DNA of 64,000 nt from Fuerstiella sp041398845 (GCA_041398845.1 JAWKTZ010000007.1:1240001-1304000), one strand, 5' to 3'; positions 38,706 to 46,191 are shown, numbered from the stretch's first letter. Numbers and translations are program-made. The notes: generated by a model from the sequence alone, not told the origin.

Positions 38706-38840
38706 CAGGGATATTGCCCACTGAACAGCCATGGAAGAATTGAAGCGACCTCCAAGTATGCCGATCAGCGCAGTCTGCGACAAGCGTCACGCCTGTAGCG
38801 AGCCTCAAGGTACGGCTGTCTCTCGTCCTGATGTGTACCA

Positions 38841-39040
38841 CTTCTGGCTTTGCCGGTGTGATTAGCCCCGAACGGGGCGGATGAATGTAGCCCCGGGCGT
38901 AAGCCCACGGGAATGGAACATCAGAGTTGACATCGCCGCGACAGCGGTGACAGCGAAACTTCTGGCTTTGTCAGTGTGTGATTAGCCCCGAACGGGGCGG
39001 AAGAATGTAGGCGCGGGCGTAAACCCGGGGGGAATGGAAC
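38841..39040. repeat. Pair of 80-bp GC-hairpin repeats
   Basis: Units at 38841-38919 and 38959-39040 both read CTTCTGGCTTTG, a spacer, ATTAGCCCCGAACGGGGCGG, a hairpin-forming CGGGCGTAAxCCC segment, then GGAATGGAAC. AGCCCCG and CGGGGC pair as a tight stem. Region 38784-39296, which includes these, has no convincing gene; the frames seen there lack start signals. Confidence 0.85.
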
Positions 39041-39296
39041 CAATAAACCAAGCGTTGAACGGGAGCGGGCGATCGCGCCGATTCTGAAATTGAAGTCAAA
39101 CGCGCCCACCGCGTTAACGCGGACGTTCGCCGCTCAGACGGTTCTGGTCATGGCTGTCCACTGAGAAAGATTGAGGGTTCAGAAAGTGGCACTGCGGACA
39201 CTGGAATTCGCCGGAAGTCACACGCCCCTTGGCACAGTCATCCGACTGGAATAACATTGGAAACGAGCGTCTCGACGACTCAAATGAGTTCCAATC

Positions 39297-39320
39297 AGTA
39301 CCGGAGGCGGGACTCGAACC
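39297..39320. other. attL: displaced 3' end of tRNA-Leu
   Basis: A 24-bp sequence beginning AGTACCGGAGG and ending CTCGAACC is identical to 46137-46160, the 3' end of the tRNA-Leu gene. Here it stands without the rest of a tRNA, as expected for the displaced target half left by a tRNA-integrating element. The 6.84 kb between the copies is the element. Confidence 0.9.
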
Positions 39321-39522
39321 GACCAATGAAAACACTGGGTTCGGTGGCTCTGATGGCCCTTGTGGCCTGGCCGGTGGCCTACGGACTGGCAAACTCAGCA
39401 AATTCATCGACCGACTACGCTCTGCCGGATTCACGTCTGAACAGCTGGCCATCGTCGACGCTGCGCTGGCGGAATGCGGGCTGCGGATTGTTTCAGCGGA
39501 CGTGAGCGCGACACCCATCTGA
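39298..39522 (+). other. Start-less reading frame at the left end (possible integrase tail)
   Basis: The att core is read as VPEAGLEP in the same frame as the integrase at the other end. It continues for 66 codons to a stop at 39522, with protein-like sequence such as LSKFIDRLRSAGFTSEQLA and IVDAALAECGLRIV. There is no good start inside it. In the circular form this frame would be joined to the integrase gene; the match of frames is seen, the use is inferred. It also contains one pair of candidate arm sites. Confidence 0.5.
39362..39380 (+). promoter_or_regulatory. Candidate integrase arm site, left end
   Basis: Direct repeat GTGGCCT-N5-GTGGCCT (12-bp period), 41 bp inside the att core. The identical arrangement occurs twice at the right end (46004-46022 and 46057-46075). 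Tyrosine recombinases of the lambda/Tn916 type bind such repeats with their N-terminal domain. Confidence 0.55.
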
Positions 39523-39639
39523 GTTAGAATCCTGGGGCGGCTACCGGCGGACTGATCATCTTCCGGGAATCGCGGTTTTCCTGAACCGTCTGCCGCCTTG
39601 CCTTCATTCAGGATGTTCCGGGCAGGATCGGGACTGAGC

Positions 39640-40581
39640 ATGGCTGATGAGATTTCCAACGAAGCCGTAGACCTTGCCTTGCGGTGGCGAGATGAGAACG
39701 CGACGTACTACGGAAACTGTTTCATCGACGTTCACACCCTGTCTGGCCGAATATTGCACTGGCGCAACGAAATTGGTGCGGTGGTCTCGAACAAATCAGT
39801 TGAAGCTTCGCACGCGTATATGATGTCTATCGGGTTCGAAGATCCCGAGTATTGGCGGAACCTCACCCCTTCCGCTACTGAGCAGGTTATCACTCTCGCA
39901 AGGCGAGCGGGGCTTAACCCAGCGGAGATTTCGTTTCCTGAAATTCCAGCGGACCAGGCAACCGTCGGTCTTTCGAATTTTTGGTGCAGGAGATCTAACC
40001 AGTATCATCAAGAAGCATTAATCGCTCGGGTTCAAAACGCGAAGATACAGGGATTTCCAGTTGAGATCTCGGGTGCCTTTGAGTGTTGGAGGAAGGACAT
40101 CACGCAGTTGTCGATAGCGATAGAAACCACTGCGGACGCTCTAACCTGCGTTCAGGCTGACGGCGGATTTCCGTTTCCGCCGCAAATTGGGTCACGCCTT
40201 GCGAACTCCTTGATGGCGCTGCTTTTCCCCTACGCTGAATTCGAACACCACGTGGTCCCGTACTTCCGAGCGTATTACGACTGGACCCTTGCCGTTCAAC
40301 GCCTCTACACGTGGCTTGTGTACAAAGACCGCACACTAAAGCCGCGCCCAATCCTCGCCACGCCAGATCAGATCGTGGTTGATGAACTCGCTAGGGCACG
40401 CGGTTCAATGAAGACGCCCGCACTGAAAGACATCGCCCCGAACTGCTACCGCAAAACTGCCGGAAAGTCTCAACTCGATAGACTTGAAGACCAGAAGGTG
40501 ATTGAACGAGTGCCACGACAAGGCGTGAAACTCACGCCATTGGGCTGGCGGTGCACTTCCATCGAACGTCCAGGGGATTGA
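39640..40581 (+). CDS. Hypothetical protein carried by the element
   Basis: A 313-residue soluble protein from the ATG at 39640 (MADEISNEAVDLALRWRDEN); upstream in-frame starts at 39598 and 39613 are possible. I do not recognise it. The middle has a helical segment (ITQLSIAIETTADALTCVQ) and an aromatic-rich stretch (YFRAYYDWTLAVQRLYTWLVY). The last about 60 residues look like a winged-helix unit (QLDRLEDQKVIERVP, VKLTPLGWRCT). Codon usage appears less GC-biased than the chromosomal neighbours. It is the first gene inside attL and could be cargo or a regulator. Three TGACACCT repeats begin at its stop codon. Confidence 0.65.
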   Translation: MADEISNEAVDLALRWRDENATYYGNCFIDVHTLSGRILHWRNEIGAVVSNKSVEASHAYMMSIGFEDPEYWRNLTPSATEQVITLARRAGLNPAEISFPEIPADQATVGLSNFWCRRSNQYHQEALIARVQNAKIQGFPVEISGAFECWRKDITQLSIAIETTADALTCVQADGGFPFPPQIGSRLANSLMALLFPYAEFEHHVVPYFRAYYDWTLAVQRLYTWLVYKDRTLKPRPILATPDQIVVDELARARGSMKTPALKDIAPNCYRKTAGKSQLDRLEDQKVIERVPRQGVKLTPLGWRCTSIERPGD

Positions 40582-40608
40582 CACCTAAACTGACACCTCG
40601 TGACACCT
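40579..40608. promoter_or_regulatory. Three direct TGACACCT repeats
   Basis: TGACACCT occurs at 40579-40586, 40591-40598 and 40601-40608, in a short AT-rich gap about 85 bp before the AlpA-like start. Spacing of 12 and 10 bp places them roughly on one DNA face, as for an operator of a small HTH regulator. Confidence 0.55.
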
Positions 40609-40691
40609 AACATTTTTAGGTTTTCGAGTCATGATCTCTCCCAACGGCACGTTGCCGTACTGAACTTCTTAGTTCCATGTTGGAGGGAAAA

Positions 40692-40919
40692 ATGACGACG
40701 GTAAAAGAAACTCACGACTTAGCTGCCTACCCGCCGCTTCTGACGGGCAAACACCTTGACGAAATAACCGGCACGACTGGCCGCCACAGAGCGAACCTGA
40801 TCAATCGATCGGAGTTTCCTCGCCCAATCTATGTTGGCAAACGCTCGCCACGTTGGCGCCGGTCCGAGTTCCTCGCCTGGCTGGATGCTCAGTCTGCCGG
40901 GGCCTGCGATGATGAGTAG
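40692..40919 (+). CDS. AlpA-like HTH / excisionase-type regulator
   Basis: A 75-residue MerR-like winged-helix protein of the AlpA/excisionase type. The pattern LLTGKHLDEITG-TGRHRANLINRSEFPRP, then IYVGKRSPRWRRSEFLAWLD, is the typical helix-turn-helix plus wing ending in a Trp-containing helix. The ATG at 40692 is chosen because GGAGGG lies five bases upstream; an ATG at 40677 precedes that ribosome site. AlpA proteins activate integrase genes or aid excision in phage-related elements. Its last codons overlap the start of the next small gene. Confidence 0.8.
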   Translation: MTTVKETHDLAAYPPLLTGKHLDEITGTTGRHRANLINRSEFPRPIYVGKRSPRWRRSEFLAWLDAQSAGACDDE

Positions 40920-41091
40920 CACACCCATCATCGACGACATCGTGGCACTGTGGCAGGTGGCCACTCCTGTGGAAGACATCGCCCGCAAGCTGCATCTGCC
41001 GATCAGATCCGTCCGGCACGCACTCGAGTTTGGCCGACTCCCGGAGCCGCAACCGCGATGGAATCAGCAGTCCATCGGCTTTGAAGCATGA
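40909..41091 (+). CDS. Small HTH protein (DUF433-like)
   Basis: A 60-residue protein whose start (ATGATG at 40909/40912) lies inside the last codons of the AlpA-like gene, implying translational coupling. The sequence PIIDDIVALWQVATPVEDIARKLHLP is a homeodomain-like helix-turn-helix of the kind seen in DUF433 and transposase N-termini. It may be a second regulator of the element. Too short for a firm family call, but the start context and position support a real gene. Confidence 0.6.
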   Translation: MMSSTPIIDDIVALWQVATPVEDIARKLHLPIRSVRHALEFGRLPEPQPRWNQQSIGFEA

Positions 41092-41173
41092 CCCCGCCCA
41101 AGGTGGGCGAGGTCACTTTTCCTGTATCGGTCGTCAGAGTCCGTGGAAAGATGCTGGCGACCAAGGAGCAATA

Positions 41174-41530
41174 ATGATGACAAAGAGGAATCCCAGAAAA
41201 CAGTCTTCCCGTGGAAACTTCCGAAGGAAGGTCCCGCTGCATCAGGTCTATGGTGAAGTCAGCCGTGAGATTGACCGCATCCTTGACACTCAACCAACCG
41301 TCACCGCTGACAACCTTCACGAACGATTGGAAATTCCGCCCGAAGGCATGTGTCAGATTGCCCACGTGTTTCGAGGGAAGCAAATGGCCGGTGAGATCGT
41401 TCTGGTGCAAATCATCCGATCGATTCGGCACGGTCAAAACGGCAACCGGATTGGTGTGTGGAAACGCGCTGAGTCAGAGCGAGTTCCTACTCGGAGGCCG
41501 CCCAGCGGTCATCTGACAAAGGCGAATTGA
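41174..41530 (+). CDS. Hypothetical basic protein of the element
   Basis: A 118-residue protein with AAGGAG at 41163-41168 placed just upstream of the ATG. The N-terminal 25 residues are strongly basic (KRNPRKQSSRGNFRRK). A helical region (VYGEVSREIDRILDTQ, then VTADNLHERLEIPPEGMCQI) may be a small winged-helix or DNA-binding fold. The tail is again basic. I do not recognise the family. Its stop overlaps a possible TTG start of the next gene, so it is part of a tight rightward operon leading to the DUF3987 gene. Confidence 0.6.
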   Translation: MMTKRNPRKQSSRGNFRRKVPLHQVYGEVSREIDRILDTQPTVTADNLHERLEIPPEGMCQIAHVFRGKQMAGEIVLVQIIRSIRHGQNGNRIGVWKRAESERVPTRRPPSGHLTKAN

Positions 41531-42018
41531 TCACTCTGAACCGAAGCGGGGCCGGACGGCAATTCCGGTCCCCGCTTCTCGATTCCATCATCGGCACACG
41601 ACGCCGATTCCACTCATATCACCCCGCACGGATGACCCCGAGAATGATATGTTCAACCGAACACGATGACCAGAAGACATTTGGTTTCCCGCTCAGCTGT
41701 CGTGAAGATGGCTCGCCAGAATTTCCAACGCCGGAGGACTGGCTCGCTCACTTCGACCAGGCTGCGCGCCATGGCCATCGGCCGTGGCCGCCGGTCACCC
41801 GAGACGAACTTCTGCTGGCTGATGAGTTCGGGCTGCTGGAAGACTTCCCGCAGTGGCTCCCCGGTCGCCTGGGACTTCGGCTTCTGAATCTGCCGGACCA
41901 CTTTGGCCGCTCGCTGGAACCGTACTCGGAACGATTCCGGGAACGGTTTCTCTCAACCCTGAATGCCGATCCTGAATTCGCTTCGGCTGTTCTGAATCTG
42001 ATTCATGGGGAGGGCTGA
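41527..42018 (+). CDS. Hypothetical acidic protein of the element
   Basis: A reading frame of 163 codons from a TTG at 41527. ATGs at 41632 (MTPRMICSTEHDD) and 41644 are better-conserved-looking starts and would give 128 or 124 residues. The core is aromatic and acidic: PTPEDWLAHFDQAARHGHRPW, LLADEFGLLEDFPQWLPGRLG and YSERFRERFLSTLNADPEF. No known domain is recognised. It ends three bases before the DUF3987 frame, so it probably belongs to the same operon and may be a replication-accessory or host-takeover protein; this is only context. Confidence 0.55.
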   Translation: MITLNRSGAGRQFRSPLLDSIIGTRRRFHSYHPARMTPRMICSTEHDDQKTFGFPLSCREDGSPEFPTPEDWLAHFDQAARHGHRPWPPVTRDELLLADEFGLLEDFPQWLPGRLGLRLLNLPDHFGRSLEPYSERFRERFLSTLNADPEFASAVLNLIHGEG

Positions 42019-42021
42019 ACC

Positions 42022-43533
42022 GTGAGTCTCAAGAGCAGGTTTTCACGTTCAAAACCAAACGCTGTCAGCACAACCCCCTTGAAACCCGAAGGAAAACGGG
42101 GTTCTGCTGACACGACGCCAGAATCGAATTCAATTCGCAGGCGAAGTCTGGCGGAATCCGAGTTTCGACCGATGCCCCTGGATTGTCTGCCGGACGTCAT
42201 GCGCGACTTTGTGGTGGCAGTGTCCAGCGCCGTCGGATGTGATCCGTCGTTTGTGGTTCTGCCTCTGTTGTCTGCATGTTCAGGAGTCCTCGGGAACGCT
42301 CGCCGAATTCGAGTCAAACGCGGTTGGTTTGTTCCACCGATTCTGTGGACGGCCGTGGTTGGTGAATCAGGGACTCAGAAGTCCCCACCGCTGCGGGCTG
42401 TGGTCCGATTTCTGAAAGACCATCAGCAGGCGTTGATTGATCGGTATCACTCGGAACTGGGGGCCTACAAACAGGACCTGGCCGACTACCGAAAAGCCCT
42501 GAAGCAATTCGAGAAGGACGGGGCCGGAGAACAGCCGGTCGAACCGGTCCGGCCGATCTGCGAACGCTGTCTGGTTTCCGATTCAACGATTGAAGGACTG
42601 GTCCCGATTCTTCAGGACAATTGGCGAGGCGTTCTTCTGCAGCGCGACGAGCTGTCCGGCTGGATTGGTGGCTTCGACAAGTACAGCAAGGCTGGAAGCA
42701 CGTCCGCCGATGCTGCTCACTGGCTGAGCGTTTACAACGCCGATGCTCTGATTGTCGACCGAAAGACCGGAGAACCGAAAACGCTGTTCGTGCCGAGTCC
42801 CGCTGTCAGCGTTTGCGGTGGCATTCAGCCGGGCATTCTGAATCGAGCTCTGGGGGCTGAACATCGTGAGAACGGCCTGGCCGCTCGTCTGCTGATGAGT
42901 TATCCACCACGGAAAGCGAAAGCATGGTCAGACGATGAGATCCCGGAAGCTCAGGAACGAGCGATTGAAGATCTGATGGCCGGACTGCTGAGTCTGCAAC
43001 CGGATATCGGGGCCGATGGAAATTCAAAGCCGGGAATCGTCTTCCTTGATGAGACCGCCCGAAGAACTTTTATCGAGTTCTACAATCGAACCGCTCAGGA
43101 GCAATCGGGACTGTCCGGAGACCTGGCGGCATCATGGTCGAAGCTGGAAGAAATCCCGGCGCGGCTGGCTCTGGTGTTCCATTGTGTTCAGCAGGTGACG
43201 TCATCAAACGTCGAACCGTGGACATGTGACGGCCCCACGATGAAGTCGGCCGTGACTCTTGCGGAATGGTTCAAGTCTGAAACCGAACGCATTCAGACTT
43301 TGCTGAGCGAGACGACAGAAGAACGTGAACAACGGCAGCTGGCGGAATGGATTCAGCAACGCGGTGGCGTGATTCGAGAACGCGACATCGTTGCCGGCCG
43401 TCGAACGGTCAAAGACGTTGTCCAGGCGGGAACCCTTCTGCAGTCTCTGGTGACTGCTGGATTCGGAGACTGGCGAAACTGTTCGGCAACGGATTCCGGT
43501 GGACGTCCAACCCGCGAATTCGTTTTGAGTTAG
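42022..43533 (+). CDS. DUF3987 helicase/primase-like protein
   Basis: A 503-residue protein of the DUF3987 family, common in planctomycete mobile elements. It carries FRPMPLDCLPDVMRDFV, CDPSFVVLPLLSACSGVLGN and RRIRVKRGWFVPPILWTAVV. A P-loop-like GESGTQKSPPL (about residues 115-125) and LLQRDELSGWIGGFDKY (about 200-216) follow. The family resembles phage and plasmid DNA helicases/primases and probably drives replication of the element. The start is a GTG at 42022. The first 35 residues are encoded across an inverted-repeat hairpin (42063-42112) that recurs just after the stop, so a downstream start cannot be excluded. Confidence 0.82.
   Translation: MSLKSRFSRSKPNAVSTTPLKPEGKRGSADTTPESNSIRRRSLAESEFRPMPLDCLPDVMRDFVVAVSSAVGCDPSFVVLPLLSACSGVLGNARRIRVKRGWFVPPILWTAVVGESGTQKSPPLRAVVRFLKDHQQALIDRYHSELGAYKQDLADYRKALKQFEKDGAGEQPVEPVRPICERCLVSDSTIEGLVPILQDNWRGVLLQRDELSGWIGGFDKYSKAGSTSADAAHWLSVYNADALIVDRKTGEPKTLFVPSPAVSVCGGIQPGILNRALGAEHRENGLAARLLMSYPPRKAKAWSDDEIPEAQERAIEDLMAGLLSLQPDIGADGNSKPGIVFLDETARRTFIEFYNRTAQEQSGLSGDLAASWSKLEEIPARLALVFHCVQQVTSSNVEPWTCDGPTMKSAVTLAEWFKSETERIQTLLSETTEEREQRQLAEWIQQRGGVIRERDIVAGRRTVKDVVQAGTLLQSLVTAGFGDWRNCSATDSGGRPTREFVLS
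42063..42112. repeat. 50-bp hairpin repeat, copy 1 (start of DUF3987 gene)
   Basis: TGTCAGCACAACCCC and GGGGTTCTGCTGACA form a 15-bp stem with one mismatch around about 20 nt, followed by CGAC. The same outer arms recur at 43541-43590 after the gene. Confidence 0.75.
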
Positions 43534-43540
43534 ACAAGCG

Positions 43541-43590
43541 TGTCAGCACAATCTGCCTGAATCCCGGTGTTCTCGGGGGTTCTGCTGACA
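43541..43590. repeat. 50-bp hairpin repeat, copy 2 (after DUF3987 gene)
   Basis: Starts 8 bp after the DUF3987 stop. TGTCAGCACAA and GGGTTCTGCTGACACGAC match copy 1 exactly at the ends, with a diverged centre. Together the copies bracket the gene. Confidence 0.75.
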
Positions 43591-44751
43591 CGACTTCTGA
43601 AATCAAGTGCTTCGAAGACTGGGTGGGGAGTGAAAATCGTGGGCAGGGTTCGGCCGGATACCGCTTCTCAGTCGGCTTCAATTGGTGGCAAAAATCGATA
43701 CGGGGGGACTTCGAAACCATGACATTGACGACACCGATTTTGAAATCTGCTGTGGCGAAAATCTGTTCGGTTATACCATCCGAAGCACATTCAATTGTCC
43801 GGAAGGACCCACGAATCGACGTCACATTTCGCCAGCGGGTCCCTATTGAGACTTGCGACGAAGCCACGGCAGAGTCAGTTCCATTTCATCAGACGAAAGT
43901 TAGTGCGTATCATTCACCTCGGGGGTCAGGGGGGTTCAGCGCCCCTGGCGGCTTCGGGTCCCCTTCGATGCATTCATTCAGTCACGATCGGAAAAGCCCC
44001 AAAGATTGCAACACACAGTCCGGCGGATACGCACATTCGCGGGGGTGGGGGGAATTCTCTGCGGGTCCTTCCAAAGGCAACGGACACAGAACCCCACACA
44101 TCGTCAGTGGTGATTCTGTTTGTTTTGTTTGCCACAGGGAGGGGCCAAAAAGTTGATCGCCACCACAGTCTGGAACCGCAGTTTAGACGCGTGAAAAAAT
44201 TTCCACAAAATTCGAAGGACTTGCAAAGCCCCCCCGGGGGTTCGGGTCCTTCCTGAGTTGATTTTCGGACGCCTGAAATTCGGCAGCCGAGTCCCGTGAG
44301 ACACACAAAGCAAGCGCTCGTTCTCATTCTACGATAGCCACGACGGGTTTCGGGTCCTCCCGACGACGGCTGACGGTCGGTGGTCAGACGGGCGATGCAT
44401 TTTTTCCCTCACGATATTCGATTGTGGAAAAACAACATCAGTTTCCACGGGTCCTCCCCGGCACCCCACCCCCTATCCACGACCGCTGTGAAGTGTCCAC
44501 CGCAATAAAAGACATAACAGGCAGAGAATCAGATGACCGGGTTCCGTGAAGTCCAATCCCAAGCCACCTGACAAAACCACGTGATTCGCGATGGCTTTGC
44601 CGTGCGATACCGGCACAACCACCCGGGGACAACCGAAGGACCCGTCAATACACTGGTGACATCTGAAGCGAACCTGGACGCAATGACGAGAACACCTTAG
44701 CATTCAATCAACGGGATAGGGCATCGAACCCGAAAAGCAAACTCGCCTGGT
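43591..44751. other. Gene-free region with repeated GGGTCCTYCC motifs
   Basis: About 1.2 kb with no convincing gene; a 269-codon frame crossing it lacks a start signal. GGGTCCTTCC or close variants recur at 44063, 44244, 44352 and 44449 on the + strand, with looser variants at 43837 and 43956. Inverted copies lie at 43801-43810 and 44635-44643. This is the only long noncoding part of the element and a candidate for its replication origin or packaging/transfer site. Confidence 0.5.
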
Positions 44752-44799
44752 TTGCTTCCCGTCACTTTCCAACAGGCGTTCAGGAAAGGCACTGAACAC

Positions 44800-46191
44800 A
44801 TGGCAAGCGTGACAAAGGACGGTCGTGGTTGGCGAATTCGATTCGTTGACCACGCCGGAGATCAGAGAACACTTCGACCAGGCAAGGTGAACAAGGCCAC
44901 CGCCGAACAGATCGGAAGGCACGTTGATTCTCTGGTGGCAACACAGATGGCTGCGGGCCCCATCGACCGCCAAACGGCTGAGTGGCTCGGTGGAATCGGC
45001 GACAAGCTGCGAGCGAAGCTGGAACGGGCTGGGCTGGTGGAACCGATCGAACCTGTTGAGCCTGAGACTGCACAGAAACCAACGATGCTGCTCTCGGACT
45101 TCCTGCAGAGTCATCTGGACAGCCGGAAGACAGCAAGGGGCGAAAGGGCGTCCGACTCAACTCTGTTGAAATGGAATGGCACCATCCGATTTCTGAACCA
45201 TGTGTTTCCGGGCCGGACGGTTGATTCCTTCACACATGAAGACGCCCACAACTTTCGGGAGTGGCTGGACAAGCGGCGAATCAAGAAAACCACCAGCGAC
45301 AATCCGAAGGGCGTCCCGATGGCTGAGAACGCCAAGCGGAAGCACGTCGACAACGCCAAGGTGTTCTTTAATGCCGCCAAACGCCGTGGGCTGATCGTCT
45401 TCAACCCGTTTGAATATCAGGTCAGCAGCACTCGCAAGAATCGGGAACGCGACTTCTTTGTGACGCGGGAGATCACTCAGCAGATCCTGAAAGCCTGCCC
45501 TGACGATCAGTGGAAACTGCTGGTGTCTTTGTGGCGGTTTGCCGGACTTCGCAAAATGGAAGTCTTCCATCTGTCGTGGGGCGATGTGCTGTGGGACGCC
45601 GGAAAGATGCGAGTTCACGCAACCAAAACTGCGCACCACGAAGGCAAGGACGTTCGCTATGTTCCCCTGAGAGACATCAGAGAACCATTGCTGGACTGCT
45701 TTGAGGCAGCTCTGCCAAACGGAAAGAGAAGCCTGCCACCAGAGACTCCGATCATCACACGGTTCTCAGCATCGAACAGCAACCTGGACAAACCGATGAA
45801 GACCATCCTTCATGCTGCTGGTGTTGTTCCCTGGCCGAAGCTGTTTCAAAACATGCGGTCCAGTTGCGAAACGGAATGGCTCGATGAAGGTCATCCGGCA
45901 CATGTTGTGGCGGCGATGATCGGCCACTCTGTGAAGGTCCAGCGAGCCAGCTATGCTCAGGTGACAGAGGGACACTTCGACGCTTTCAACAGCATCGAAA
46001 AAAGTGGCCTAGCCGGTGGCCTGGAAGAGACGCGAAATGACGAAAACTCGCCAGAAGTGGCCTACCAGGTGGCCTGGAGCAAACCCAGTAAAAACGCTGG
46101 AAGTCAGTGTTTTATCGACTCAAACGCGTCTCGAAGAGTACCGGAGGCGGGACTCGAACCCGCACGGGATATTACTCCCAAAGGATTTTGA
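44800..46191 (+). CDS. Tyrosine recombinase (integrase) of the tRNA-Leu element
   Basis: A 463-residue phage-type integrase (ATG at 44800; ORF open from 44752). An N-terminal arm-binding-like domain (VTKDGRGWRIRFVDHAG), a core-binding domain (TIRFLNHVFPGRTVDSFTHED) and a catalytic domain follow in order. The catalytic domain shows Arg in FAGLRKMEVFHLSW, a Lys in the KTAHHEGKDVRYVPL hairpin, Arg in NMRSSCETEW (first His of HxxR replaced by Asn), MIGHSV and the Tyr nucleophile in RASYAQV. The last 17 codons run through the att core and into the tRNA gene on the opposite strand, giving VPEAGLEPARDITPKGF. In a circular form this end would be replaced by the 66-codon tail at 39322-39522. Confidence 0.92.
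   Translation: MASVTKDGRGWRIRFVDHAGDQRTLRPGKVNKATAEQIGRHVDSLVATQMAAGPIDRQTAEWLGGIGDKLRAKLERAGLVEPIEPVEPETAQKPTMLLSDFLQSHLDSRKTARGERASDSTLLKWNGTIRFLNHVFPGRTVDSFTHEDAHNFREWLDKRRIKKTTSDNPKGVPMAENAKRKHVDNAKVFFNAAKRRGLIVFNPFEYQVSSTRKNRERDFFVTREITQQILKACPDDQWKLLVSLWRFAGLRKMEVFHLSWGDVLWDAGKMRVHATKTAHHEGKDVRYVPLRDIREPLLDCFEAALPNGKRSLPPETPIITRFSASNSNLDKPMKTILHAAGVVPWPKLFQNMRSSCETEWLDEGHPAHVVAAMIGHSVKVQRASYAQVTEGHFDAFNSIEKSGLAGGLEETRNDENSPEVAYQVAWSKPSKNAGSQCFIDSNASRRVPEAGLEPARDITPKGF
46004..46075 (+). promoter_or_regulatory. Two candidate integrase arm sites, right end
   Basis: GTGGCCT-N5-GTGGCCT at 46004-46022 and 46057-46075, inside the integrase coding region 62-133 bp from the att core. Same motif and period as at 39362-39380. 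Confidence 0.55.
46137..46160. other. attR core within tRNA-Leu
   Basis: 24 bp identical to 39297-39320. It supplies the T-arm 3' half and acceptor 3' side of the intact tRNA, so integration leaves the tRNA functional. Confidence 0.9.

Noticed and set aside
38841..39040. tRNA or riboswitch from the GC hairpins
   Set aside because: The two units are repeats with simple stems, lack tRNA arms and are not placed before a gene.
39114..39659. 181-codon minus-strand frame across attL
   Set aside because: Crosses the att junction, so it cannot be an ancestral gene, and has no recognisable sequence.
43347..44156. 269-codon frame after the DUF3987 gene
   Set aside because: It begins inside the DUF3987 gene in another frame, lacks a start signal and has low-complexity Gly/Ser content. 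I treat the region as noncoding with repeats.
46138..46191. VPEAGLEPA motif as a protein domain
   Set aside because: It is the translation of the tRNA-Leu 3' end on the opposite strand, not a conserved protein motif.
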